A DNA stretch of 64,000 nucleotides from Candidatus Gastranaerophilales bacterium. GTDB taxonomy: Bacteria; Cyanobacteriota; Vampirovibrionia; Gastranaerophilales; Gastranaerophilaceae. The notes beneath the pieces are model-generated. The model had not been told where the DNA came from. It ran no database searches and saw only the letters and a program-made list of their open reading frames with translations. Where the stretch lies: NCBI GenBank assembly GCA_016280955.1, contig JAEEHV010000015.1:1-64000 (forward strand), written 5' to 3'. This document shows positions 42,385-51,751 of this stretch, one piece after another. Position numbers and translations under genes: made by a program. Every line of letters starts with the position of its first letter. Within the stretch, counting starts at the first letter, position 1.

Positions 42385-43533
42385 ATGCGGAAGAGGTTAT
42401 CTATATTACTGGCAAGCCTTATGTTATTTAATACGGTTGTCTTTGCAGACACACCGTTCGAGGGTTATGCAGAATACAATGACAAATTTTTTAAACAGAA
42501 TGAAGAATTATATACCGGTAAAACGGACACTCTTGACAGAAAAGATGTTATTGAAATGACGGTATCTCAAGTTCTTGACGGTTCATTTTCTCTTCAGGGT
42601 GATGAATTTTTTGCACAGGTAACAAGCGATGTTGTCGGTGACAAAGGAGTAATTGTGCCGAAAGGAACTGTAGCTCACGGAACAATCGTAGATATGGGTG
42701 AAGCTAAAAGACTTGGCAGAAACGGTTATCTTGAACTTTCTTTTGATAAATTAATAACCCCGGACGGTCGCGAAATAGATATTGAAGGCAAAATGTCAAC
42801 AAGACTCCATCCGATAAAAGAAACCGGAAAAATAATTGCTACCGATTTAGGATATACAGCAGTGGGCGGAGTATGCGGAGGTTTCTTTGCTTTGCAGGCT
42901 CTCGGACCTGCCGCAGCAGTTGCTTCGCACGGCTGGACAATTGCCGGAGGTGCGGCTTTAGGCGGCACAGTCGGTTTGGGTATGTCACTTATCAGAAAAG
43001 GGAAAAATGTTTTAATATCTCCCGGCGATGAAATCAGGGTAAGGATTACATCAAGTATTGACTTACCTGTATATAAAGAAGATGCGCTGAAAAAAGAAGA
43101 ACTTTTATATCCCGGTCTGGATATAAGAATTGCTAATATTCTTTATGAAAAAGATCCGTTCGGCGAAGCTAATACAATAACACTTTCGCTTGCAATTACA
43201 AACATGTCAAAAAAGACAATATCCGGTATGGACTTGGCCCTTATTAATGATTACAATTCAGTCTTTAACCCGTCAATTTTTGGCGATACAAAACTTATGT
43301 TTACACAGCTGAAACCGGGAGACAGATATGCAGGAAAAATATCATTCAGTGTTAACAACCTAAAAAGTTCTTACTGGCTTATGGTAAACGACAGAACAAA
43401 AAACAAACCACTGGTTAAAATTTCATTGGATAATGCATACAAAAATGTTTCCAAAGATGTAAAAAAACGTAATAACAGAGTAAACAAAAAGAAAAATAAC
43501 TACTATAAAACAGACGATCCGTTTGATATCTAA
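42385..43533 (+). CDS. Exported protein with VirB10-like beta segment, unknown role
   Basis: A 382-residue protein with a signal peptide (LSILLASLMLFNTVVFA, cleavage near residue 21). A beta-rich segment GDEFFAQVTSDVVGDKGVIVPKGTVAHGTIVDMGEAKRLGRNGYLELSF resembles the barrel of VirB10/TrbI-type or FlgA-like pore proteins, though the resemblance is only partial. A Gly/Ala-rich helix follows near residues 155-205, and a second beta domain and a Lys/Asn-rich tail end the protein. No Shine-Dalgarno sequence is present: TATAAT ends seven bases before the ATG, so the message may be leaderless. Confidence 0.7.
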   Translation: MRKRLSILLASLMLFNTVVFADTPFEGYAEYNDKFFKQNEELYTGKTDTLDRKDVIEMTVSQVLDGSFSLQGDEFFAQVTSDVVGDKGVIVPKGTVAHGTIVDMGEAKRLGRNGYLELSFDKLITPDGREIDIEGKMSTRLHPIKETGKIIATDLGYTAVGGVCGGFFALQALGPAAAVASHGWTIAGGAALGGTVGLGMSLIRKGKNVLISPGDEIRVRITSSIDLPVYKEDALKKEELLYPGLDIRIANILYEKDPFGEANTITLSLAITNMSKKTISGMDLALINDYNSVFNPSIFGDTKLMFTQLKPGDRYAGKISFSVNNLKSSYWLMVNDRTKNKPLVKISLDNAYKNVSKDVKKRNNRVNKKKNNYYKTDDPFDI

Positions 43534-43554
43534 AGTTTAAATATTTTTATAAAT

Positions 43555-43586
43555 AAAAGGGGCGGATAAATATCCGCCCCTTTTTT
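43555..43586. terminator. Bidirectional terminator
   Basis: AAAAGGGGCGGAT pairs with ATCCGCCCCTTTT and is followed by T6 on the plus strand and A/T-rich sequence on the other. It separates convergent genes and should stop both the exported-protein and rpsU transcripts. Confidence 0.9.
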
Positions 43587-43594
43587 AATATCTT

Positions 43595-43768
43595 TTATAC
43601 CTTACGTTTGCGAGCTGCTTCAGATTTGCGTTTTCTCTTTACGCTTGGCTTTTCATATCTTTCACGTTTTTTAACTTCTGATAAGATACCTGCTTTTTGA
43701 ATTTTCTTTTTGAATCTTCTTAAAGCGCTTTCGATACTTTCGTTTTCGCCAACTTTAACTTCTGCCAT
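43595..43768 (-). CDS. rpsU: 30S ribosomal protein S21
   Basis: A 57-residue ribosomal protein, below the track's cut-off. The sequence starts [20 protein letters not shown], continues [21 protein letters not shown] and ends in the basic [16 protein letters not shown], matching S21 throughout. An AAGGTGG ribosome site lies ahead of the ATG with a TATAAT further upstream. The bidirectional terminator lies nine bases after the stop. Confidence 0.95.
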   Translation of the reverse strand: MAEVKVGENESIESALRRFKKKIQKAGILSEVKKRERYEKPSVKRKRKSEAARKRKV

Positions 43769-44007
43769 TTATATTTTCACCACCTTTATAGCATTTGTGT
43801 AACTGAAATCATATTATAACAACCATATTCAAAAAACAAGAGGGGGGAGTAAATGTATATTCGCAGATTCATGTTTTTGTTTTTTCAAGAGCATAAATAT
43901 ATTTATTTATTTCATATTTTTAAACGATACAATATCACGCAATATATATTAAACTAATAGTATAAATTTAGTGTCGGGTACTGTGGATTAACTTACGGGA
44001 TAATATC
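43769..44007. other. AT-rich intergenic region
   Basis: Contains the rpsU ribosome site and a TATAAT for rpsU (minus strand). The remainder is AT-rich, and no gene or clear repeat is seen before the 104-aa ORF. Confidence 0.5.
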
Positions 44008-44322
44008 ATGAACAATACACCTTCAGGTATAAATATCGGAGATTTTGACTGCGTAAAACCTGCTTTTGGAAATAGCAATGACGGTTTTTGCCATCACACC
44101 AACAAAACTGTAGATTTTGATATCAACAAGGATATGACAACTGATGAAATTATAACGTTTTTCCCGTCTATATTTGATTCAAAGCCGGATATTATGTCAA
44201 ATTCAAACAACAGCATTTTTAATTTCGAAAAAAAATTAGCCACAAACTCTTACGGTAAATATGGCAAAAACTTTGTAACCGATTTAACGGAATTTGTCAC
44301 CGGTACAACTAAAATAAAGTAA
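44008..44322 (+). CDS. Hypothetical protein, 104 aa
   Basis: Unassigned small hydrophilic protein starting MNNTPSGINIGDFDCVKPAF. It has no signal peptide or membrane segment. GGGAT lies upstream of the ATG as a weak ribosome site, and the codon use looks like its neighbours. It precedes a 50-residue gene with the shared upstream element. Confidence 0.5.
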   Translation: MNNTPSGINIGDFDCVKPAFGNSNDGFCHHTNKTVDFDINKDMTTDEIITFFPSIFDSKPDIMSNSNNSIFNFEKKLATNSYGKYGKNFVTDLTEFVTGTTKIK

Positions 44323-44358
44323 TATCAACCATATAAAATCACTGCCTGAATGTATGCT

Positions 44359-44418
44359 TTTACATTTCTTCACAATATAGCAATTCATGGATAAATTTTA
44401 ACTTTATATATATGGAAG
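44359..44418 (+). promoter_or_regulatory. Shared upstream element, copy 2
   Basis: TTTAC (44359-44363, degenerate GTAAC), 18 bases, AATTC (44382-44386), 14 bases, then ACTTTATATATATGGAAG starting at 44401. The two intervals are the same as in copies 1 and 3. It precedes the 50-residue gene. Confidence 0.6.
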
Positions 44419-44444
44419 GTAAAATTTTATATGGAGGTTATTGT

Positions 44445-44597
44445 ATGAATTTAGCATTAAGAAAACTGGCTATGATTGAAAAGGATTTTATTGCAAGAGA
44501 AGAAGCAGCAAAAATTGACGGCTACACTTCTTGTCCTATTGACAGAGATTTTAAAGAAAAAATATCCCGTGTACTTGACCAGGTAAGATATATTTAG
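44445..44597 (+). CDS. 50-aa protein of unknown function
   Basis: Starts MNLALRKLAMIEKDFIAREE, continues through a helical region and ends DRDFKEKISRVLDQVRYI. The ATG at 44445 is seven bases after GGAGG, so the longer ORF start at 44412 is rejected; it falls too close to the promoter element. Two amphipathic helices flank a Cys-containing loop (YTSCPID). It overlaps the stop of the convergent ABC exporter by four bases. Unknown family. Confidence 0.65.
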   Translation: MNLALRKLAMIEKDFIAREEAAKIDGYTSCPIDRDFKEKISRVLDQVRYI

Positions 44598-46330
44598 TCA
44601 TTAGATAAATTATTCAAATCTACAAAATGCTTAAATTCCTGATTGATTGAAATCAGTTCATTATAAGGTGCAACATTTGTTATTGTTCCGCCCTGCATGA
44701 ACACAATTCTGTCAGATGCTTTTATTGTTGAAAGCCTGTGTGCGATTATAATCACAGTCTTTATTCCTTTTTGTGAAATTAAAAATTTACAAATATCATC
44801 TTCTGTCTGCAAATCCAGAGATGATGTTGCCTCATCAAGAATTAAAATATCGGGATTTGTATATAATGCTCTTGCAAGAGCAAGTCTTTGTTTTTGTCCC
44901 TGAGAAAATCCGGTTGAATCGACGAAACAAGGAGTATTTATATCTCCGTTAAAATTGTCCTTAATGAAATCATACAAATTTGCATCCTTCAAAGCCTGAA
45001 TAACTTTGTTATCATCAACTTCAGACATACCATATACAACATTATCTTTTATTGAACCTGAAATAATGCTGTATTCCTGCGGAATATATCCTATTTTCAG
45101 GGGCTTAAATTCTGTCTTACCATTTACAAGAACCTCACCGTCATTTGCCGTCAACAAACCGGCAATAATGTCTGCAAGTGTTGTTTTACCTGAACCTGAT
45201 TTTCCGGCAATCCCGATATATTCGCCCTTATGAATTTTCAGATTTATATTTTTTAAAACAGGTTTGTCTTTTTCATATCCGAATGTAACGTTTTTCAGTT
45301 CAATTGATTCAAAATCAGTTTCGTATTCAGTTTTTTTAAGTTCTTTGGTTTGATTCAGTCCGTACTCTTTACACAGAGATAACAACTCATTAAGCAACGG
45401 AATTGCTGAATACACACCGTTCAGGTTTACCTGAATCCTTGAAAGAGTCGGTGCCATTCTGAATACAGCAGAAACTATTATTGCGAAAGATGCTATCAGC
45501 TTTTGCGGTTCCGAGTATGTCTGTCCCATTATTACTGCCAACAGAACAAATAATAATATTATTATAAACGGCTCTGTTATATACGGAGGAACAAGATTTA
45601 AAAAAGTCTGCCCTTTGTTACTTTTAAAATATGCTGAAACGTCATCTTTGTAACATGAGAAGAAAAATGCTTCATTTCTTGCAACTTTAACTGATTTCAG
45701 GTTAATGAGTGTGTCATTTAGCCTTTGATGAAATGCAAAAGAATTTTTATTCATATCATCGGAAAGTGATTTCATTTTAGGTTTAAACACTTTATTCTGA
45801 ATAAAAATCAAAACAAATGAAAAAATAACCGTTACTGCTGTAGCCAGAGGAAATTTTATAACCAAAAGCAGCATCAGCAATATAAAAATGAAAAAGTTAA
45901 CATTCAAATTCTGAATTCTCAGTATATAGTTATTAATAACATTGGGAACTATAAAACTAAATATATTTTGCTTATATGCAAGCGGAATTTTTGAAATTTT
46001 TATAAAGTCCTCGGCAAGAAAATACTGCATTAAACTTATGTTAACTTCTCTCTCAATTGACCTTGTCACATGTGCCTGTATTTTTGTATATAAAATCATA
46101 AACAGATTTTTTAAAATAAACAAAAATACAATTAATACACCTAAAAATACGGGAGAATTCCAAAATTCACCGTTGTAATCCTTATTATCAAGAAGACGCA
46201 TAACAAAAGGATAAGTTAGTGTAACTCCGCAAAGTTCTAAAATACCGGCGAAAAAAGAAAGAACCGAATAACAATAAAAAGACTTTCTGTTTTTCGGAAA
46301 ATATTTAAAAAACAATAAAAAATTTTTCAT
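44594..46330 (-). CDS. ABC exporter (MsbA-like, fused membrane and ATPase)
   Basis: Half-size ABC exporter of 578 residues. About six membrane helices fill the first ~300 residues. The ATPase then shows Walker A GIAGKSGSGKTTL, a Q-loop in GYIPQEYSI, Walker B DILILDEATSSLDL and switch His in IIAHRLSTI. The signature reads FSQGQKQRLALARAL instead of the usual LSGGQ, a conservative change that should still function. It would work as a homodimer. Its proximity to LPS genes is only regional. The substrate is unknown; lipid or glycolipid flipping is typical of this architecture. Confidence 0.88.
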   Translation of the reverse strand: MKNFLLFFKYFPKNRKSFYCYSVLSFFAGILELCGVTLTYPFVMRLLDNKDYNGEFWNSPVFLGVLIVFLFILKNLFMILYTKIQAHVTRSIEREVNISLMQYFLAEDFIKISKIPLAYKQNIFSFIVPNVINNYILRIQNLNVNFFIFILLMLLLVIKFPLATAVTVIFSFVLIFIQNKVFKPKMKSLSDDMNKNSFAFHQRLNDTLINLKSVKVARNEAFFFSCYKDDVSAYFKSNKGQTFLNLVPPYITEPFIIILLFVLLAVIMGQTYSEPQKLIASFAIIVSAVFRMAPTLSRIQVNLNGVYSAIPLLNELLSLCKEYGLNQTKELKKTEYETDFESIELKNVTFGYEKDKPVLKNINLKIHKGEYIGIAGKSGSGKTTLADIIAGLLTANDGEVLVNGKTEFKPLKIGYIPQEYSIISGSIKDNVVYGMSEVDDNKVIQALKDANLYDFIKDNFNGDINTPCFVDSTGFSQGQKQRLALARALYTNPDILILDEATSSLDLQTEDDICKFLISQKGIKTVIIIAHRLSTIKASDRIVFMQGGTITNVAPYNELISINQEFKHFVDLNNLSND

Positions 46331-46424
46331 AACTACATATTACATTAAAAAAATATTAATATCATTAATATTTATCCTATTATATGTTATACTGTCTATG
46401 TTAGGATTAAGAGGAGATTAAGTT

Positions 46425-47156
46425 ATGTCAAATCCCATATTAAATGAAAAAAACTTTAATGAACAGGCAAGGGTGTATGAAGGTGCATTTATGACTGTTA
46501 ACGGTACCATACAGGTAGCGGTATTTTTAGCATTAATTCTGGTTTGCACCGCAACATTCGTATGGTCAAGATACAGCAGCGGTTATATGGATATCGCAAC
46601 AATGCTGACCGGTGGCGGACTTATCGTCGGTATAATATTGGGATTTATTATAGCATTTACACGCAACAAGTATCTGGTACCGATATATGCTGCTGCCGAA
46701 GGATGTTTTATAGGCGGGACTTCTGCAATATTTGAATCACAATATCCCGGAATTGTAGTTCAGGCAGTTGCCGGTACTTTTGCAGCACTCTTCATGATGC
46801 TTGTGCTTTATAAAATAGGATTAATAAGAGCTACAGAAAAATTCAGAAGTGTTATTTTTATAACAACAGCATCTATAGCTGTAGTATATTTAGTTGATAT
46901 TATCGGAAGATTGTTCCTGCATTTGCATGTCCCTGTTATCAATTCGGCATCACCGTTTGGTATATTGGTAAGTATCGGTATCACTGCCGTTGCAGCATTA
47001 AATCTTATTATTGATTTTGATTTTGTTGAACAGGGCGAACGTATGATGCTCCCAAAAGACTATGAATGGATTGGTGCATTCGGTCTTATGGTTACACTTG
47101 TATGGCTCTATCTTGAAATTTTAAGACTGTTAGCTAAATTGAACAGCAAAAGATAA
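46425..47156 (+). CDS. Bax inhibitor-1/YccA-like family membrane protein
   Basis: A 243-residue integral membrane protein with about seven helices. Its sequence is of the bacterial BaxI_1 (PF12811-type) branch: short N-terminal tail NPILNEKNFNEQARVYEGAFMTVNGTIQ, RNKYLVPIYAAAEGCFIGGTSAIFE after the second helix, and VEQGERMMLPKDYEWIGAFGLMVTLVWLYLEILRLL at the end. Members have been proposed to be pH-dependent cation leak channels. AGAGGAG lies before the ATG. rmuC follows 15 bases later on the same strand. Confidence 0.88.
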   Translation: MSNPILNEKNFNEQARVYEGAFMTVNGTIQVAVFLALILVCTATFVWSRYSSGYMDIATMLTGGGLIVGIILGFIIAFTRNKYLVPIYAAAEGCFIGGTSAIFESQYPGIVVQAVAGTFAALFMMLVLYKIGLIRATEKFRSVIFITTASIAVVYLVDIIGRLFLHLHVPVINSASPFGILVSIGITAVAALNLIIDFDFVEQGERMMLPKDYEWIGAFGLMVTLVWLYLEILRLLAKLNSKR

Positions 47157-47171
47157 TCCGCAGGGTTTCAA

Positions 47172-48344
47172 ATGAATTCAGGCTTGTTATTTAGTTTATT
47201 TTTTATTACAGGAGCTGTTTTATCGGCATTTTTATTCGTTATTTTGTTTATCAAAAAAGAACGTGAAATTGCCATGCTAAAATCTCAAATCACGTCACCG
47301 GAAAATTTTCGCAAACTTCTGAAAGATGATTTTGCTCTAATTGCAGCACAAACAATCAAAACAGAACAGGAAGACATGAGAAAACAAAACCGGGAAGCTC
47401 TGGAAGAAAAAATAATGCCGCTTGCAAAAGAACTGAATGAATTTAAAGAAAAAGTTGATAAATTTAATATTTCCGGTGTTGAAAATACAACCAGAATAAT
47501 TGAACAAATAAGTTCCCTAGAAAAAAACAGCAAGAATCTGGAGCAGGAAGCAAGAAATCTTACACAGGCACTTACCAAAAATCAGAATGTGAAAGGTGCA
47601 TACGGTGAAGAAATTCTTGAAACTCTTTTACAGCATGCCGGTATGCAGGAGGGTATTCATTACAAAAAACAATACTCGACAACATCAGAAAATCTAAAGG
47701 ATGAAACCATACACAATATCAGACCTGATGTAATAATAAATATTCCAAACAACAGGCATCTCGTTATTGACTCAAAAGTTACACTTTCAAGCTACATCGA
47801 TTGCATAAAAGACAGTACAAAAATAAAAGACTTTAAATCAGAAGTAAAATCAAGAATTCACGACTTAGCCGGTAAAAATTATCAAAATGCCGCTAACACA
47901 AACCAGCCTGATTTTATTCTTATGTATCTGCCGATTGACAGTTCAATTGCCTTGTTATACGAAGATAATGACATTATAAATTATGCCTACCAGTCCAACG
48001 TTATAATAGCGGGAACATCCTCTTTGCTTGCGATTATAAGACTTGTAAATCAGCTTTACGCACAACAGAAACAAAATGAAAATGTACAACAGATTGTTAA
48101 AGCCGGAACAAATTTATACGAAACTTTTGTACAGTTTTCAGAAGAATTAATATTAATTAAAAAAGAGCTGGATTCTCTTTCACAACAATTTACAACCGCA
48201 ATTAACAGATTTAACAGAACAAATAAAAATAAGCCGAGCATGTTTTCGCAAATTAACGAACTGAAAAGACTCGGAATAAATTCCAATAAAAATATTCCGG
48301 AAGATATTTTTGAAACAGCAGAGGGAGTTTTAACTAATGACTAA
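47172..48344 (+). CDS. rmuC: RmuC family DNA-recombination protein
   Basis: A 390-residue protein. The N-terminal membrane helix (LFSLFFITGAVLSAFLFVILFI) is followed by a coiled coil (about residues 60-140) and the RmuC nuclease-like core: KGAYGEEILETLLQHAGMQEGIHYKKQY, IRPDVIINIPNNRHLVIDSKVTLSSY and PDFILMYLPIDSSIALL. RmuC was found through recombination and mutation phenotypes in E. coli, with a predicted endonuclease fold. It overlaps the following response-regulator gene by eight bases, so the two are translationally coupled. Confidence 0.9.
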   Translation: MNSGLLFSLFFITGAVLSAFLFVILFIKKEREIAMLKSQITSPENFRKLLKDDFALIAAQTIKTEQEDMRKQNREALEEKIMPLAKELNEFKEKVDKFNISGVENTTRIIEQISSLEKNSKNLEQEARNLTQALTKNQNVKGAYGEEILETLLQHAGMQEGIHYKKQYSTTSENLKDETIHNIRPDVIINIPNNRHLVIDSKVTLSSYIDCIKDSTKIKDFKSEVKSRIHDLAGKNYQNAANTNQPDFILMYLPIDSSIALLYEDNDIINYAYQSNVIIAGTSSLLAIIRLVNQLYAQQKQNENVQQIVKAGTNLYETFVQFSEELILIKKELDSLSQQFTTAINRFNRTNKNKPSMFSQINELKRLGINSNKNIPEDIFETAEGVLTND

Positions 48345-49032
48345 AATTTTGGTTATAGATGATGACACAGCAATAAATGAATTGATAAAGGTAAATCTGG
48401 AGTTACATGGATATCAGGTTGTTCAGGCATTTAACGGTATTGAAGGATATGCAAAAGCAAAACAAGAGGAGCCTGCTCTGATTATTCTGGATGTAATGAT
48501 GCCTGAAGTTGACGGATTTACCGTAGCACAAAGGATTCGTCAAAATCCAGAACTTACGGAAATACCCGTTATAATGCTGACAGCTCTTTCACAACTCAGC
48601 GACAAGGTTAACGGATTTAACTTGGGAGTGGATGATTACCTTACCAAACCGTTTGAGATTGAAGAACTTCTTGTCAGAGTAAGAGCATTACTAAAAAGAA
48701 CCAAGCAAATACCAAAATCTTCCGCTGTAAGAGAACTGTTAACTTATAAAGAAATAACATTAATGCCTGAAACATACAGTGTAAAAATTAATGATAAAGT
48801 ACAAAAACTTACCCCTATAGAATTTGATATTTTTAATCTTTTATTCCAAAACCACGGCAACATGGTTTCCGGAGCAAAACTGCTCAAGGAAATCTGGGGA
48901 TATGAACCTGATGATAATGTTGAAACAATCCGTGTTCATATAAGACATTTACGTTCAAAAATAGATAAAATATCCGATGGCAAACAATACATTGAAACTA
49001 TTTATGGCGGCGGTTATAAACTCAATGTGTAA
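48337..49032 (+). CDS. OmpR/PhoB-type response regulator
   Basis: Two-component transcription factor of 231 residues. The receiver domain has the acidic pair in VIDDD, the phospho-acceptor Asp52 in IILDVMMPEVDG and the switch Lys in YLTKPFE. A winged-helix DNA-binding domain follows from about 130 (LTPIEFDIFNLLFQNHGNMVSGAKLLKEIWG, then VRVHIRHLRSKI-type recognition helix). No histidine kinase is adjacent, so it is an orphan here; RpaB-type regulators in Cyanobacteria have a similar build. The start overlaps rmuC. Confidence 0.9.
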   Translation: MTKILVIDDDTAINELIKVNLELHGYQVVQAFNGIEGYAKAKQEEPALIILDVMMPEVDGFTVAQRIRQNPELTEIPVIMLTALSQLSDKVNGFNLGVDDYLTKPFEIEELLVRVRALLKRTKQIPKSSAVRELLTYKEITLMPETYSVKINDKVQKLTPIEFDIFNLLFQNHGNMVSGAKLLKEIWGYEPDDNVETIRVHIRHLRSKIDKISDGKQYIETIYGGGYKLNV

Positions 49033-49038
49033 AGTTTT

Positions 49039-49098
49039 GTAACGAATCGTTTAACATGTGAAATTGCATCCGTTTGAAATACTTTATATATACATAAG
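49039..49098 (+). promoter_or_regulatory. Shared upstream element, copy 3
   Basis: GTAAC (49039-49043), 18 bases, AATTG (49062-49066), 14 bases, ACTTTATATATACATAAG from 49081. The sequence around GTAAC (AGTTTTGTAACGAAT) matches copy 1 over 15 bases. It precedes the 301-aa gene. Confidence 0.7.
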
Positions 49099-49138
49099 AA
49101 GTAAATGTATATAGTAAATTAAGATGGAGTAGTAAAGA

Positions 49139-50044
49139 ATGGCCGATGCGTGCTCATGCATTGCAATTCCCGAGGAATTGCAGAAATTTCAAAATAAACC
49201 AAAAGAAATAGATATTGGCAGCACTACACGAGTTATTGCAAACTTTGGAGTCAAGGTCATAAAAAGTGACGGTCAAATTGACTTCGTAGAACATTACACA
49301 GATTCAGGGGATTTACTGAAAAGAATTTTCTATGACGGCTCACTGTTAGCACATATAATGTACTACCGCAAAAATATCCTGTATGAACAAGAAGATTTTT
49401 ACGAAGGCAAGGTAACAAGAAAACTGAGATTTGATGAAAGAGGAGATACTATTTCAACAATCTCGTATATCTATAACCGAAATGACCATATTGTCAGCAT
49501 ACAAAAAACAATAAAACGAGAGTCTTATAAAGTTGAATACGGCTATGACGAATTAGACCGCATTAACAGGCGAAGGTTGTTTGTAAACAACACTCTGGTA
49601 AATGAGCAGCATTACAGGTACGATATTCTTGACCGTATAGTAATGTATCGGGATAATAATCAAACCATTAATGTTAAAGAGGTCGGTTCTAACCGAAAAC
49701 TTATCAGTTATGTTATACAAGATCGAATGCATAATGACATTTACATATATAACCTATTTGAAAATGACAAATATTCCAAAACAGAAATTACACTGAACGG
49801 GCATAAAATGTTTGTCAGGGACATAAGTTATGTCGATAATGCAATGTTACGTAAACCATATACAAGAGAGGATGACTTAGATTTTATGATGACAAATTTA
49901 TTCAGACAGGAAGACGCACCTGTAAAACGTCAAGATGAAGATTCAAATGTTACAAATTTCAAATTGAACAACTGCATGCAGAGACCGATTTTACCGATCT
50001 CCATCAGAAAAAGTCAGTTGCTTTGCTCCAAAACAGGATTCTAA
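49139..50044 (+). CDS. YD/RHS-like beta-repeat protein, unknown function
   Basis: A 301-residue protein with repeating short beta-hairpins: VEHYTDSGDLLKRIFYDGSLLAHIMYY, KVTRKLRFDERGDTISTISYIYNRNDHIVSI and KVEYGYDELDRINRRRLFVNN. These resemble YD or MORN-type repeats, but the protein is too short for an RHS toxin. There is no signal peptide and no C-terminal toxin domain. Its N-terminus is short and Cys-containing (MADACSCIAIP). It is one of the genes with the shared upstream element and is likely a single-gene transcript. It is loosely similar in build to the minus-strand protein at 5247. Confidence 0.7.
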   Translation: MADACSCIAIPEELQKFQNKPKEIDIGSTTRVIANFGVKVIKSDGQIDFVEHYTDSGDLLKRIFYDGSLLAHIMYYRKNILYEQEDFYEGKVTRKLRFDERGDTISTISYIYNRNDHIVSIQKTIKRESYKVEYGYDELDRINRRRLFVNNTLVNEQHYRYDILDRIVMYRDNNQTINVKEVGSNRKLISYVIQDRMHNDIYIYNLFENDKYSKTEITLNGHKMFVRDISYVDNAMLRKPYTREDDLDFMMTNLFRQEDAPVKRQDEDSNVTNFKLNNCMQRPILPISIRKSQLLCSKTGF

Positions 50045-50145
50045 TTTTCCTGAGTGAGCATACCCCCCTTTTACACTATAACCTTTTACAAATATAAAAA
50101 GTTATAGTATAATAAACTTGTAATTAGAGTTTATCAGGAGGGTTT

Positions 50146-50544
50146 ATGAAAGAAGAATTTACAACTAATGCAAGACGCTGGTATGACAAAGATCCTGTGT
50201 TATCTTCTGCCATGAAAACACTCGAAGAATCTGATGATGAAACACAAATTAAGGTTGCTCTAAACCTGATTAAAATTATTACCGAGCACCATTTGTCAAG
50301 CACTGAATATGAATCTGTTGAAGATATTGTTTCTGCGACAGAAGATGTTCTTGATGATTCTAAGCATGGTCGTTGGTATGATTTGGACGGAACTTTAAGA
50401 ACAGCAATCAGCTTGCTTCAAAATTGTCCTGAATCTACAAGAAAAGTTATTGCAAAAGAGATGGCTAAAAATGTCATTGAAACAATAAAAAAAGAAGATC
50501 AGGATGACATTGATGATGTTGAACTTGATATTCCGGAAGAATAG
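50146..50544 (+). CDS. Acidic protein with an internally duplicated domain
   Basis: A 132-residue cytoplasmic protein. Two copies of one module are visible: RRWYDKDPVLSSAMKTLEESDDETQIKVALNLIKII at the start and GRWYDLDGTLRTAISLLQNCPESTRKVIAKEMAKNVI in the second half, with a shared RWYD-D motif followed by two helices. The family is unassigned. CAGGAGGG lies before the ATG and TATAAT a little further up, so it has its own promoter. The C-terminus is acidic (DDIDDVELDIPEE). Confidence 0.7.
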   Translation: MKEEFTTNARRWYDKDPVLSSAMKTLEESDDETQIKVALNLIKIITEHHLSSTEYESVEDIVSATEDVLDDSKHGRWYDLDGTLRTAISLLQNCPESTRKVIAKEMAKNVIETIKKEDQDDIDDVELDIPEE

Positions 50545-50590
50545 CATATAAATTATGACTTGGAATTTTCCCCGTTAGTTTGACTGTATT

Positions 50591-51718
50591 TTAGGCATTA
50601 TTTATCGCTTCAGAAGCCTGATATGCGGTTGACCAGGCATTCTGCAAATTAAAGCCGCCGCAGAAACCGTCAATGTCAAGAGCTTCACCTATTATATATA
50701 ATTTAGGGTTATTTTTTGATTCCAATGTTTTCGGATTAATCTCTTTTAAATCGTATCCACCCGATGTTACGGTTTCTTCGCCTTTATTTGTCCCTGAAAT
50801 ATCGAGATAAAAATTATGGATTTTATCAGAAATATTATCCCGTTGTCTGCCTGTTATTCTGCAGCCTTCTGTCTCCGACAAATCACCTGAAGTATATTCT
50901 GCAAATCGCTGGGGAAATATCTCCGAAAGTATATTTTTTAACATCTTATGCGGATTATTGTTAAGTTTGCCCTGAAAATCAAACTCCCCGTCATACAGAT
51001 TAAATTGGAGCTGATAGGGAAAATCTTTTCTTGCATTTACCGAAGATATTTTATAAACAAGAGGACCTGATATTCCAAAATGCGTAAACAAAATATCTCC
51101 CGTAGCTTTTATATCTTTTGAATAAACATTTTTTAAAACAACACCCGACAGAGTTTTTATATTTGTACGAAGTCCTGTCAAAGAGGGTTTGAAAGGAATT
51201 ATATTATGTTTAATTCCCTCAAGTACGGTTCCGCCGCCTGTTGCAATAACAAGATAACGGAAATAATATTCAGCCTTGTTTGTTTTAATCTTGTACCCGT
51301 CATTAACATGAGCGGCAGATATAACTTTTTCTCTTACAATCTCTGCATTAGCTATTGAACTTAAGATTTTTTCTCTGACATCTTTGGAACTGTTTGAAGT
51401 CGGGAAAATTCTTCCGTCTTCCTGAGTATATGTTTTTACCCCAAGATTTTCAAAAAGAGTAATCGTATCTTCAGTAGAAAATTTCGAAAATACGGAATAC
51501 AAAAATTTCTCTCCTCTCGGATAATTTTTGGCAAGCTCTCTAAAGTCATACTCGGCATGGGCAAGATTACATCTGCCGCCGCCGGTAGGAATGAGAGTCC
51601 CCAGAGGCATTCCCTTTTCAAAAATAGTAACTTCACAGCCTGACTGCAAAAGATAGTACGCACAAATGCACCCTGAAGCCCCTGCACCCACAATTCCGAC
51701 ATGTTTATTTTTTACCAC
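50591..51718 (-). CDS. HI0933/YhiN-type NAD(P)/FAD-dependent oxidoreductase
   Basis: Flavoprotein of the BaiN/HI0933 family, 375 residues. The dinucleotide motif is VGIVGAGASGCICAYYLLQSGCEVTIFEKG, the family block is PTGGGRCNLAHAEYD, and the C-terminus has the second flavin segment PKLYIIGEALDIDGFCGGFNLQNAWSTAYQASEA. Some family members reduce bile-acid or other substrates; this one's is unknown. The start is GTG, five bases after GAGGG. folK follows upstream on the same strand. Confidence 0.88.
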   Translation of the reverse strand: MVKNKHVGIVGAGASGCICAYYLLQSGCEVTIFEKGMPLGTLIPTGGGRCNLAHAEYDFRELAKNYPRGEKFLYSVFSKFSTEDTITLFENLGVKTYTQEDGRIFPTSNSSKDVREKILSSIANAEIVREKVISAAHVNDGYKIKTNKAEYYFRYLVIATGGGTVLEGIKHNIIPFKPSLTGLRTNIKTLSGVVLKNVYSKDIKATGDILFTHFGISGPLVYKISSVNARKDFPYQLQFNLYDGEFDFQGKLNNNPHKMLKNILSEIFPQRFAEYTSGDLSETEGCRITGRQRDNISDKIHNFYLDISGTNKGEETVTSGGYDLKEINPKTLESKNNPKLYIIGEALDIDGFCGGFNLQNAWSTAYQASEAINNA

Positions 51719-51751
51719 GTTACCCTCTATGATTTAAGATATCAAGACCTG

